Shown in pieces: positions 1-5,431 of a DNA stretch of 5,431 nt. This stretch comes from an uncultured Lachnospiraceae bacterium (GTDB lineage: Bacteria; Bacillota_A; Clostridia; Lachnospirales; Lachnospiraceae): assembly GCA_905207905.1 (NCBI GenBank), contig CAJLNC010000116.1, positions 1 to 5,431 on the forward strand, in the 5' to 3' direction. The notes under the pieces were generated by a model. It was given only the letters and a program-made list of their open reading frames with translations, was not told the origin of the DNA and made no database searches. The translations under genes were made by a program, and so were the position numbers. Each line of letters opens with the position of its first letter. The first letter of the stretch is position 1.

Positions 1-11
1 ATGCTGACGTT

Positions 12-40
12 ATTATAAATATAATCTCTGATAAATTCAA
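12..40 (-). promoter_or_regulatory. Sigma-A promoter for a leftward gene beyond the window
   Basis: On the minus strand a TTGAAT -35 (35-40) is followed after exactly 17 bp by a perfect TATAAT -10 (12-17). Transcription would start near position 5 and run leftwards out of the window. The promoter sits in a very AT-rich stretch (about 27% GC over 1-60) just left of the hairpin cluster downstream of clpB, so the next gene on this strand seems to be transcribed separately from clpB. The gene it drives is not visible. Confidence 0.7.
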
Positions 41-54
41 CTATCTGACTGTAA

Positions 55-76
55 AGAAGTCTGACCGCAGACTTCT
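55..76 (-). terminator. Perfect 9-bp hairpin, possible weak terminator
   Basis: The arms AGAAGTCTG (55-63) and CAGACTTCT (68-76) pair perfectly around the 4-nt loop ACCG. Read on the minus strand the stem is followed by a short, interrupted T-rich run (TTCTTTAC), which would make at best a weak Rho-independent terminator ahead of the promoter at 12-40. On the plus strand it is followed by GC-rich sequence, so termination in that direction is unlikely. It may instead be one hairpin of the larger structured element at 55-177. Confidence 0.4.
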
Positions 77-140
77 CCGCCTGCGGCGGGTCACTTTGGC
101 AACATCTTCCCTGCCCGCCACAGGGCGATCCTGCCAAGCA

Positions 141-177
141 TTTTGTTTTATAGGAAAGAATTTCCTATAAAACGAAA
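141..177. repeat. Near-perfect AT-rich inverted repeat (17-bp stem, 3-nt loop)
   Basis: The arms TTTTATAGGAAA (146-157) and TTTCCTATAAAA (161-172) are exact reverse complements around the loop GAA. G145-C173 extends the pairing, followed by a T144-G174 wobble and three more T-A pairs out to 141/177. Neither strand carries a run of T after the stem, so it does not look like a normal intrinsic terminator. It could be the end of a dispersed intergenic element, a protein-binding palindrome or a processing site; the sequence does not decide between these. Confidence 0.7.
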
Positions 178-200
178 AACCGCTCATTGCATGAACGCAC

Positions 201-251
201 AAAAAGCAGCGCCACAAAGCAGAATCTTCCACTGTTTTGCAGCACCGCTTT
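201..251 (-). terminator. Intrinsic terminator of clpB
   Basis: On the minus strand, 9 nt after the clpB stop, AAAGCGGTGCT (241-251) pairs with GGCGCTGCTTT (203-213), including three G-U wobbles. The pairing continues inward through a G-U pair and a CAAAACAG/CTGCTTTG stem with one mismatch, giving about 20 positions around a 9-nt loop. The stem runs directly into a five-T tract (complement of 201-205), three of whose bases pair with the AAA at the stem base. The position right behind clpB and the T-tract fit Rho-independent termination. The wobbles and the AT-rich base make it less than ideal. Confidence 0.65.
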
Positions 252-260
252 AAAAAATAT

Positions 261-2864
261 TTACTCCACCACTTCCACCTCAGGCTTTACCACAGCAACA
301 AGTTTCCCATCTGTCATTTCCAGCAGTATGGTATCTCCCTCCAGCACATCCCCTGATAAAATCAGTCGGGCTGCCAGAGTCTCCACATTTTTCTGAAGGA
401 AACGCTTCAGAGGACGGGCACCGTATACCGGATCATAGCCGCCTTCTATAATATAGTCCCTGGCCTCAGGGGTGAGTTCCAGATGGATATCCTGATCAGA
501 AAGACGCCGGTTAAGATCCTGCACCATCAGTTCAATGATGGAGCCGATATTTTCCTTCGTGAGAGGCTTAAACATAATGATCTCATCCAGACGGTTTAAA
601 AATTCCGGGCGGAAATGAGCACGCAGATCATTCATCACCATGCGCTCACTCTCCGGGCGGATCTGCCCGTCCTCCTGAATGCCATCCAGAAGATATGAGG
701 AGCCAATATTGGAAGTCATGATCAAAATAGTGTTCTTAAAATCCACAGTACGCCCCTGGGAATCTGTGATTCGACCATCGTCCAGAACCTGCAGGAGGAC
801 GTTGAATACATCCGGATGAGCTTTCTCGATCTCATCGAACAGTACTACGGAGTAGGGCTTTCTTCTCACTGCCTCCGTCAGCTGTCCTCCCTCCTCATAA
901 CCTACATATCCTGGAGGTGCTCCGATCAGCCTGGAGACAGAATGCTTCTCCATGTACTCACTCATATCAATCCGCACCATATTCTGCTCATCGTCAAACA
1001 GATTCTCTGCCAGAGCCTTGGCCAGCTCTGTCTTACCTACACCGGTGGGGCCTAAAAACAGGAAGGAGCCGATGGGCTTGGTTGGATCCTTGATACCTGC
1101 CTTGGAACGAAGAATAGCGTCTGTCACCTTCTCCACCCCATCGTCCTGGCCGATCACCCGCTTATGGAGCTGATCTGCCAAAGCCAGAATTTTACTTCGC
1201 TCTCCCTGAGTCAGCTTTGCCACTGGAATGCCGGTCCACCGGGAAATGATTCTGGAGATCTCTTCCTCAGTCACACTCTCATGCACCAGAGACAGATCCT
1301 TATTCTTAACCTGCTCCTCCTCAATCGCCAACTGCTGCTGAAGCTTGGGCAGCTCTCCGTACTGCAGTTCCGCAGCCCGGTTCAGGTCATACTTCTGTTT
1401 TGCCAGTTCGATCTCTTTATTCATGGCCTCGATCTGCTCACGCAAAGCGGAAAGCCGCTCCACGGAATGCTTCTCATTATCCCACTGAGCCTTTTTATTG
1501 TTAAATTCATCCCGAAGCTCTGCCAGCTCCTTCTGAAGAGTCGCCAGTCGCTCCTGGCTGGCCCGATCCGTCTCCTTTTTCAGGGCAGCCTCCTCGATCT
1601 CCATCTGCATTACCCGACGCTGCAGCTCATCCAGCTCCGTTGGCATGGAATCTAACTCGGTCTTGATCAGAGCACAGGCCTCATCCACCAGATCAATGGC
1701 CTTATCCGGCAGAAAACGGTCGGAAATATACCGATGGGACAAGGTGGCCGCTGCCACCAGAGCGCTGTCCGTGATCTTCACGCCATGATAAACCTCATAC
1801 CGCTCTTTCAATCCCCGGAGAATGGAAATGGTGTCCTCCACCGTAGGCTCATCTACCAGCACTGGCTGGAAACGCCGCTCCAGCGCAGCGTCCTTCTCAA
1901 TATACTTCCGATATTCATCCAGCGTGGTCGCTCCGATGCAGTGAAGCTCTCCTCTTGCCAACATTGGCTTTAACATGTTTCCTGCATCCATGGCTCCGTC
2001 CGTTTTCCCTGCGCCTACGATCAGATGAAGCTCATCAATAAAGAGAATGATCTCCCCCTCGCTTTTGCGCACCTCCTCCAGAACTGCTTTCAGCCGCTCC
2101 TCGAATTCGCCCCGGTACTTGGCTCCTGCCACCAGGGCTCCCATATCCAAGGCAAAAATCTTTTTATTTTTCAAACCTTCCGGCACATCTCCCCGAACAA
2201 TCCTCTGGGCCAGCCCTTCTACGGCTGCAGTCTTTCCTACGCCTGGTTCCCCGATGAGTACCGGATTATTCTTGGTCTTTCTGGACAAAATCCGAATCAC
2301 ATTCCGAATCTCAGCGTCTCTGCCGATCACCGGATCCAGCTTCTGATTCCTGGCCTTTTCCACCAGATCCTGACCATACTTATTCAGCGTATCATAGGTA
2401 GCCTCCGGATTGTCTGTGGTCACCCTCTGATTCCCCCGCACAGTAGACAGCGCCTGTAAAAACCGTTCCTTGGTTACTCCGTACTCCTGGAAAAAGGACT
2501 TCATAGAAGGACTGGGATGATCCAACAATGACAGAAACAGATGCTCCACAGAAACATACTCATCTCCCATGGATTTTGCCTCATCCTCTGCACTTACCAG
2601 AGCTTTATTCAAATACTGGCCAATGTAGGGCTGACCTCCGGACACCTTCGTTCTTCCATTGAGCTGCTGTTCCAGGCGGTTCACAAAATGCTCCTTCTGG
2701 ATCTCCATTTTTTCCACCAGTTTTAAGATCAGGCTGTCCTCCTGGGTCAGCAGGCTGTAAAGCAGATGCTCCTGCTCTACCTCCTGGTTTCCAAACTCAT
2801 ATGCAATCTTTTCCAGGTCATTTACCGCCTGGATCGACTTCTGTGTAAATTTACTGATATTCAT
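261..2864 (-). CDS. clpB: ATP-dependent protein disaggregase ClpB (Hsp100)
   Basis: This encodes an 867-residue cytosolic AAA+ chaperone. The family forms hexamers that thread aggregated proteins through a central pore, working with DnaK/DnaJ/GrpE after heat stress. All expected parts are visible: Clp N-domain with two repeats (about 1-145); first ATPase with Walker A GEPGVGKT (205-212), pore loop KYRGE (249-253), Walker B ILFIDELH (273-280) and arginine fingers at ERR (329-331); a coiled-coil middle domain rich in E, K, Q and L (about 400-525); second ATPase with Walker A GPTGVGKT (605-612), pore loop GYVGYEEGG (652-660), Walker B VVLFDEIE (673-680), sensor-1 TSN (717-719), FLNRLD (755-760) and sensor-2 GARPLKR (815-821). 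The long middle domain and the length mark ClpB, not ClpC, ClpA or ClpE. The start at 2864 is chosen because AAGGAGGTGG lies just upstream and [10 protein letters not shown] is the usual ClpB beginning. An in-frame ATG at 2948 falls inside the -35 box and cannot be used from that promoter. A CIRCE operator lies upstream. Nothing is missing or disrupted. Confidence 0.98.
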   Translation of the reverse strand: MNISKFTQKSIQAVNDLEKIAYEFGNQEVEQEHLLYSLLTQEDSLILKLVEKMEIQKEHFVNRLEQQLNGRTKVSGGQPYIGQYLNKALVSAEDEAKSMGDEYVSVEHLFLSLLDHPSPSMKSFFQEYGVTKERFLQALSTVRGNQRVTTDNPEATYDTLNKYGQDLVEKARNQKLDPVIGRDAEIRNVIRILSRKTKNNPVLIGEPGVGKTAAVEGLAQRIVRGDVPEGLKNKKIFALDMGALVAGAKYRGEFEERLKAVLEEVRKSEGEIILFIDELHLIVGAGKTDGAMDAGNMLKPMLARGELHCIGATTLDEYRKYIEKDAALERRFQPVLVDEPTVEDTISILRGLKERYEVYHGVKITDSALVAAATLSHRYISDRFLPDKAIDLVDEACALIKTELDSMPTELDELQRRVMQMEIEEAALKKETDRASQERLATLQKELAELRDEFNNKKAQWDNEKHSVERLSALREQIEAMNKEIELAKQKYDLNRAAELQYGELPKLQQQLAIEEEQVKNKDLSLVHESVTEEEISRIISRWTGIPVAKLTQGERSKILALADQLHKRVIGQDDGVEKVTDAILRSKAGIKDPTKPIGSFLFLGPTGVGKTELAKALAENLFDDEQNMVRIDMSEYMEKHSVSRLIGAPPGYVGYEEGGQLTEAVRRKPYSVVLFDEIEKAHPDVFNVLLQVLDDGRITDSQGRTVDFKNTILIMTSNIGSSYLLDGIQEDGQIRPESERMVMNDLRAHFRPEFLNRLDEIIMFKPLTKENIGSIIELMVQDLNRRLSDQDIHLELTPEARDYIIEGGYDPVYGARPLKRFLQKNVETLAARLILSGDVLEGDTILLEMTDGKLVAVVKPEVEVVE

Positions 2865-2870
2865 AACAAG

Positions 2871-2880
2871 CCACCTCCTT
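2871..2880 (-). promoter_or_regulatory. Ribosome binding site that fixes the clpB start
   Basis: The minus strand reads AAGGAGGTGG, a full match to the anti-Shine-Dalgarno core, 6 nt before the ATG at 2862-2864. The two in-frame upstream ATGs (2946-2948 and 2895-2897) have no comparable site, and the first lies upstream of the predicted transcript start. This supports the 867-residue product over the 895-residue reading. Confidence 0.9.
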
Positions 2881-2915
2881 TGTGCTGCTTGAAACATCTT
2901 CTTTGTTCTATCCGG

Positions 2916-2944
2916 ACTATAACACACAAAGAGTTTCTTGTCAA
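2916..2944 (-). promoter_or_regulatory. Main sigma-A promoter of clpB
   Basis: On the minus strand a perfect TTGACA -35 (2939-2944) and a TATAGT -10 (2916-2921) are separated by exactly 17 bp. The predicted start near 2909 gives a leader of about 45 nt carrying the strong RBS. The CIRCE operator begins 8 bp upstream of the -35, which places bound HrcA beside the promoter and not over the start site. Confidence 0.85.
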
Positions 2945-2952
2945 GCATTTTG

Positions 2953-2979
2953 TTAGCACTTTCTTTAGTTGAGTGCTAA
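2953..2979. promoter_or_regulatory. CIRCE operator (HrcA binding site) of clpB
   Basis: TTAGCACTT (2953-2961), a 9-bp spacer and GAGTGCTAA (2971-2979) match the CIRCE consensus TTAGCACTC-N9-GAGTGCTAA at 17 of 18 arm positions; the only change is C to T at the ninth base of the left arm. CIRCE is the known binding site of the heat-shock repressor HrcA, which normally controls groESL and dnaK operons. Here it indicates that clpB belongs to the HrcA regulon of this organism. The divergent gene's promoter is about 70 bp away and probably outside its reach. Confidence 0.93.
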
Positions 2980-2986
2980 TTTGTGA

Positions 2987-2992
2987 ATTATA
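2987..2992 (-). promoter_or_regulatory. Possible second clpB -10 box directly upstream of CIRCE
   Basis: A perfect TATAAT lies on the minus strand so that a start about 7 nt downstream would fall at the edge of CIRCE, the classic geometry for HrcA repression. No good -35 is seen 16-19 bp upstream (best partial match AGAACA at 19 bp) and there is no TG extension, so the promoter would be weak or may be chance in AT-rich DNA. Confidence 0.3.
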
Positions 2993-3021
2993 TCTTTCCA
3001 CTCATGGTTTTTGTTCTGATC

Positions 3022-3044
3022 AGATCTATTGCGAAAATTGATCT
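3022..3044. promoter_or_regulatory. Operator-like inverted repeat upstream of the secreted-protein gene
   Basis: AGATCTATT (3022-3030) and AATTGATCT (3036-3044) are inverted repeats with one mismatch around a 5-bp spacer. The heptamer GATCTAT also occurs three times in direct orientation, at 3023, 3040 and 3061, the last inside the spacer of the plus-strand promoter. The arrangement suggests binding of a dimeric regulator to control the gene at 3164. No regulator gene is in the window and no known operator family is recognised. Confidence 0.35.
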
Positions 3045-3050
3045 ATAATA

Positions 3051-3079
3051 TTGATCGGCAGATCTATATATGTTATACT
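3051..3079 (+). promoter_or_regulatory. Sigma-A extended -10 promoter of the secreted-protein gene
   Basis: TTGATC (3051-3056) and TATACT (3074-3079) are 17 bp apart, and TG at 3071-3072 supplies an extended -10 (TGTTATACT). The predicted start near 3086 gives a leader of about 78 nt before the ATG at 3164. A short ACGGA/TCCGT hairpin (3126-3143) in this leader abuts the ribosome binding site. Confidence 0.7.
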
Positions 3080-3143
3080 TTTCAGAAATAGACTTGCTGG
3101 TCAATTTTTGTGTTGCCCTATATACACGGATGCTATATTCCGT

Positions 3144-3151
3144 AGAAAGGA
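3144..3151 (+). promoter_or_regulatory. Ribosome binding site of the secreted-protein gene
   Basis: AGAAAGGA lies 12 nt before the ATG at 3164. The match is shorter and the spacing longer than at clpB or the MATE gene, so translation is probably weaker. No other in-frame start lies nearby upstream, and the next residues form a signal peptide, which supports this start. Confidence 0.55.
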
Positions 3152-3163
3152 AAAATAGAAAAC

Positions 3164-4051
3164 ATGAGACAACCACTTGCAGCCCTTCTGGCCGGATCCA
3201 TTGCACTCTTCACAGTGTTTCCTCCTTATGCCAGCTTTGCACAGGAACTTTCAGAAACCAAAATCCCCTCCACTCTTTCCGCAGAAAATGTTTCTTCAAA
3301 TAATACGGAAAAAAAAGCTCCCCTTCCGGTCATGGACTACGAAGACATAAAAAGGGAACTGTCAGAATCCATTCGCGCTTTAGACCAACCTGCCCAAATG
3401 GATGTGTCTGCTGTTGTTATGAGTGAAACTCCTGAAATAGATGTGAAAAACCTCTACTATGAGCTGCTTCGGCAAAATCCCGAATTAAAATATGCCTATG
3501 ATTTGTCAGTCCAAGTCCAGGACGGGATGCTGACCTGCCAGATTTCCTATATGCCCTACAAGACCGGCAATTATCCTGCAGACTGGAAGGGAATCCCCAT
3601 TGATACGCTCTCCCAGCTAATTGCAGAAGCAAAAGAGCATCTGGGCAATGCCACGCTTCCGATCCGCCTTACAGACTCCAGTCTGGAACCGGATACGATC
3701 CACCATGCCCTTGGGCAGGTGGGCGGAGGATATATCCTGTGTTCTTTAAGTTTGGATGGAACAGAACTCACCTATGCTCCTGCTATGGGAACTACCATGG
3801 AGGAGTGTCTGGCGCTGCTGGAACAGGCAGATCTCCTGGCTGATGAAATCATCCAAAAAAATATCCCTCCCGCCATGTCAAAGCGGGAGTGTGCAGAAGC
3901 TCTTTATGATTATTTGATTCATACAGTTCAATACGATCGCAGATATTACACAGACAGGGAGCATATGCCTTATGATTCGCAGACCGCCCTCGGCGCGCTT
4001 CAGGACGGACTGACGATCTGCGGCATCTACTCCCTTAAAGGTATCCTTTGA
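3164..4051 (+). CDS. Secreted transglutaminase-like protein, apparently truncated
   Basis: A 295-residue product. Residues 1-26 look like a Sec signal peptide with a hydrophobic core (LAALLAGSIALFTVF) and a likely cleavage after ASFA. A Ser/Thr-rich linker follows (about 27-53), then a region I do not recognise (about 55-235). The C-terminal stretch (about 239-295) resembles the start of a transglutaminase-like domain: a helix AEALYDYLIHTVQYD (244-258), then TALGALQDGLTICGIYS (274-290), in which C286 sits where the catalytic cysteine is expected (usual form: GxxVCxGYA). The protein stops nine residues after it, so the His and Asp of the catalytic triad are absent. Only the MATE gene's antisense is found downstream, and no continuation shows in other frames. 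The gene has its own promoter and diverges from clpB. The end of the domain was probably lost by deletion or rearrangement, and the product is then unlikely to be an active enzyme. The domain call is by eye. Confidence 0.75.
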   Translation: MRQPLAALLAGSIALFTVFPPYASFAQELSETKIPSTLSAENVSSNNTEKKAPLPVMDYEDIKRELSESIRALDQPAQMDVSAVVMSETPEIDVKNLYYELLRQNPELKYAYDLSVQVQDGMLTCQISYMPYKTGNYPADWKGIPIDTLSQLIAEAKEHLGNATLPIRLTDSSLEPDTIHHALGQVGGGYILCSLSLDGTELTYAPAMGTTMEECLALLEQADLLADEIIQKNIPPAMSKRECAEALYDYLIHTVQYDRRYYTDREHMPYDSQTALGALQDGLTICGIYSLKGIL

Positions 4052-4059
4052 AAATATTT

Positions 4060-5409
4060 CTACTCACTGATCTCTCGCAGAGCCTTCTTAAACTGGAATG
4101 CAAACAGCACTGCTGTGAAGGCTACTGCAATAAAATCCGCCACCGGCTCTGCCAGGTACACTGCCATGGTCTTGTCTTCAGGAAAGATCTGTGGCAGAAG
4201 GAAAATCAGCGGAATCAACAGCACAAACTTCCGCACCACTGCCACCACAATGGATGCCTTTGCGTTGCCCAGAGAGGTAAAGGTCATCTGGCAAGCCATC
4301 TGGATACCAAAGAGGAACAGGCAGGCTGCATAAACCCGAAGCGCCGAACCGGCAAAGACCAGAAGCTCCGCTTCAGAGGTAAACAGCGAGGCAAAACTTC
4401 TGGGGAACAGCATCACTCCTGCCCACAAAAGGCCGGCATACGTCATGCTGCATTTTAACAGCAGTTTATAGGCGCTCTTCACACGCTCCACATTTTTGGC
4501 TCCGTAGTTGTAACTGATGATGGGCTGAGCTCCCTGGCCCAATCCCTGAAGGGGAAGCATGGCAAACTGCATCACACTGGTTAAAATGGTCATAGCTCCT
4601 ACCGCAATATCTCCGCCGTATTTCAACAGAGATGAATTAAAGCAAATGGAAATAATACTCTCACTGGCCTGCATAATAAAGGTGGAAAGTCCCAATGCCA
4701 GGCAGGGAAGAATCACGTTTCTTCTTAATCTCATATTCCCGGTGCGGATTCGCAATCTTGTCTTTTTTCCAAACAGAAATGCCAGCACCCAGATACAGGA
4801 CAATGCCTGGGAAATGATGGTAGCCAAAGCTGCACCTTCCACTCCCATGCCAAAGGCAAAGATCAGAATGGGATCCAGAATGATATTGATGATCGCCCCA
4901 ACCGCCTGAGTAAACAGGGTATACACCGTACGCCCAGTGGCCTGGAGCACCCGATCAAAGGTAATCTGTAAGAATATGCCGCCGGACAGAACGCTGACAA
5001 TGGTCATATAGGCGGCGCCATAGTCCACGATCGTCTGCTGATCAGTCTGCATCAGAAAAAACACCCGGGAGCAGGTCAATCCAAGGAGCACAAAAGCCAA
5101 AAAGCTGATCACCGCAAGGAACAGACCATTCATAGCCGTAGCGTTAGCCCTCTCCTGCCGTTTCTCTCCCAAGCTTTTAGAGAGCAGTGCGTTGATTCCT
5201 ACTCCAGTGCCAACAGCCACCGAGATCATCAGGTTCTGAACCGGAAACGCGAGAGAGACTGCGTTTAGTGCATCCTCGCTGAGCTTGGCTACAAAGACGC
5301 TGTCCACAACATTGTAGAGCGCCTGGACCAACATAGAGATGACCATTGGGATCGACATCGTAAAAAGCAGCTTAGGAACTGGCATTGTGCCCATTTTATT
5401 TTCCTGCAT
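4060..5409 (-). CDS. MATE-family multidrug/Na+-type efflux transporter
   Basis: A 449-residue, very hydrophobic inner-membrane protein of the usual MATE length, with about 12 membrane segments in two homologous halves (roughly 12-210 and 232-440). Family hallmarks are visible: YNVVDSVFVA (32-41), LQATGR (155-160), NIILDPILIF (175-184), the second-half signature around QGLGQGAQPIISYNYGAKN (288-306), and EPVADFIA (421-428) in the last segments. MATE proteins export cationic drugs, dyes or metabolites using a Na+ or H+ gradient; the substrate and coupling ion cannot be read from the sequence. It resembles the MepA/DinF-like transporters of Clostridia. The start at 5409 follows AAAGGAGG at a 6-nt spacing. 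Its stop is 8 bp from the stop of the convergent gene, with no intrinsic terminator between them. Its promoter and any operon partners are beyond the right edge. It appears intact. Confidence 0.95.
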   Translation of the reverse strand: MQENKMGTMPVPKLLFTMSIPMVISMLVQALYNVVDSVFVAKLSEDALNAVSLAFPVQNLMISVAVGTGVGINALLSKSLGEKRQERANATAMNGLFLAVISFLAFVLLGLTCSRVFFLMQTDQQTIVDYGAAYMTIVSVLSGGIFLQITFDRVLQATGRTVYTLFTQAVGAIINIILDPILIFAFGMGVEGAALATIISQALSCIWVLAFLFGKKTRLRIRTGNMRLRRNVILPCLALGLSTFIMQASESIISICFNSSLLKYGGDIAVGAMTILTSVMQFAMLPLQGLGQGAQPIISYNYGAKNVERVKSAYKLLLKCSMTYAGLLWAGVMLFPRSFASLFTSEAELLVFAGSALRVYAACLFLFGIQMACQMTFTSLGNAKASIVVAVVRKFVLLIPLIFLLPQIFPEDKTMAVYLAEPVADFIAVAFTAVLFAFQFKKALREISE

Positions 5410-5415
5410 GGGAAA

Positions 5416-5423
5416 CCTCCTTT
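5416..5423 (-). promoter_or_regulatory. Ribosome binding site of the MATE gene
   Basis: The minus strand reads AAAGGAGG, 6 nt before the ATG at 5407-5409, a near-perfect Shine-Dalgarno. It fixes the start at MQENKMGTMP; the internal ATGs at codons 6 and 9 have no such site. Confidence 0.9.
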
Positions 5424-5431
5424 GTTGAATG

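Larger units (their letters stand above)
55..177. repeat. Structured non-coding intergenic element with serial hairpins
   Basis: No convincing gene lies here. The segment 61-140 is about 65% GC and is bracketed by AT-rich DNA (about 27% GC at 1-60, about 22% at 141-180), a sharp change in composition. Inverted repeats follow one another: AGAAGTCTG/CAGACTTCT (55-76), CCGCC-TGC-GGCGG (77-89), a short CCCTG/CAGGG pair near 110-125, and a 17-bp AT-rich stem (141-177). CCGCAG (65-70) can also pair with CTGCGG (81-86), which excludes the first two hairpins. A minus-strand reading frame across the block (232 down to 41, 63 codons) has an Arg-rich, low-complexity translation and begins inside the clpB terminator, so it is judged spurious. 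The make-up resembles dispersed intergenic repeats of Clostridia, but only one copy is in view, so calling it a repeat family is inference. Confidence 0.45.

Noticed and set aside
1..60. Minus-strand frame reading IVEFIRDYIYNNVS, reminiscent of the start of an AraC-type DNA-binding domain and running off the left edge.
   Set aside because: The same bases form a TTGAAT-N17-TATAAT promoter. The frame continues upstream only into the GC-rich hairpin block, with no start codon backed by an RBS.
141..177. The AT-rich palindrome as an intrinsic terminator.
   Set aside because: Neither strand has a T-run after the stem and the stem has few G-C pairs; the hairpin at 201-251 is a better terminator for clpB.
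41..232. A 63-codon minus-strand frame downstream of clpB.
   Set aside because: It starts inside the clpB terminator stem, has no ribosome binding site, and its Arg-rich translation comes from hairpin-forming repeat sequence.
2865..2948. A longer N-terminus for ClpB starting at 2948.
   Set aside because: That ATG lies upstream of the predicted transcript start, next to the -35 box. The extra 28 residues do not look like ClpB, and the strong RBS is at 2871-2880.
3041..3050. TATAAT at 3044-3049 as an additional plus-strand -10 box.
   Set aside because: No acceptable -35 lies 16-18 bp upstream and there is no TG extension; the TTGATC/TATACT pair at 3051-3079 is far better.
3109..3119. GGTCAA followed by a T-run, similar to half of a CtsR box.
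   Set aside because: The second heptad half-site of the CtsR consensus is missing, and the site lies in the leader of the divergent gene, not at clpB.
4048..4458. A plus-strand frame right after the truncated gene that might restore its missing domain by frameshift.
   Set aside because: Its translation is Cys/His/Gln-rich and shows no transglutaminase His or Asp motif; it is the antisense of the intact MATE coding region.

Overview
The window looks like chromosomal DNA from a low-to-mid-GC member of the Clostridia, probably Lachnospiraceae. This is inferred from the strong AAGGAGG ribosome binding sites, the textbook sigma-A promoters, a CIRCE operator in front of a ClpB-type chaperone gene, and the protein styles. 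Species cannot be fixed from the sequence alone.

Layout: positions 1-40 hold a leftward sigma-A promoter (TTGAAT-N17-TATAAT) for a gene beyond the left edge. Positions 41-200 hold no credible gene. They contain a GC-rich block with several hairpins, closed on its right by a near-perfect AT-rich inverted repeat. Positions 201-251 form a long stem plus T-run that fits the intrinsic terminator of clpB. clpB itself (261-2864, minus) is intact and codes for an 867-residue disaggregase. Its control region (2865-3000) holds a strong RBS, a TTGACA-N17-TATAGT promoter and a CIRCE (HrcA) operator with one changed base. The operator lies just upstream of the -35, not across the start site.

A divergent gene follows (3164-4051, plus) with its own TTGATC-N17-TATACT extended -10 promoter and an operator-like inverted repeat upstream. 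It encodes an exported protein that ends just after what looks like the catalytic cysteine motif of a transglutaminase-like domain, so the rest of that domain is missing. Only 8 bp beyond its stop lies the stop codon of a convergent, full-length MATE-family efflux transporter (4060-5409, minus), whose RBS is at the right edge of the window.

The three genes do not form one pathway: a heat-shock chaperone, a probably truncated secreted protein and a multidrug exporter, each on its own transcript. I found no mobile-element genes, CRISPR array, tRNA or rRNA, and no new defence or biosynthetic system. The points most worth a second look are the truncated transglutaminase-like gene at a terminator-less convergent junction, the CIRCE geometry, and the structured intergenic element downstream of clpB.
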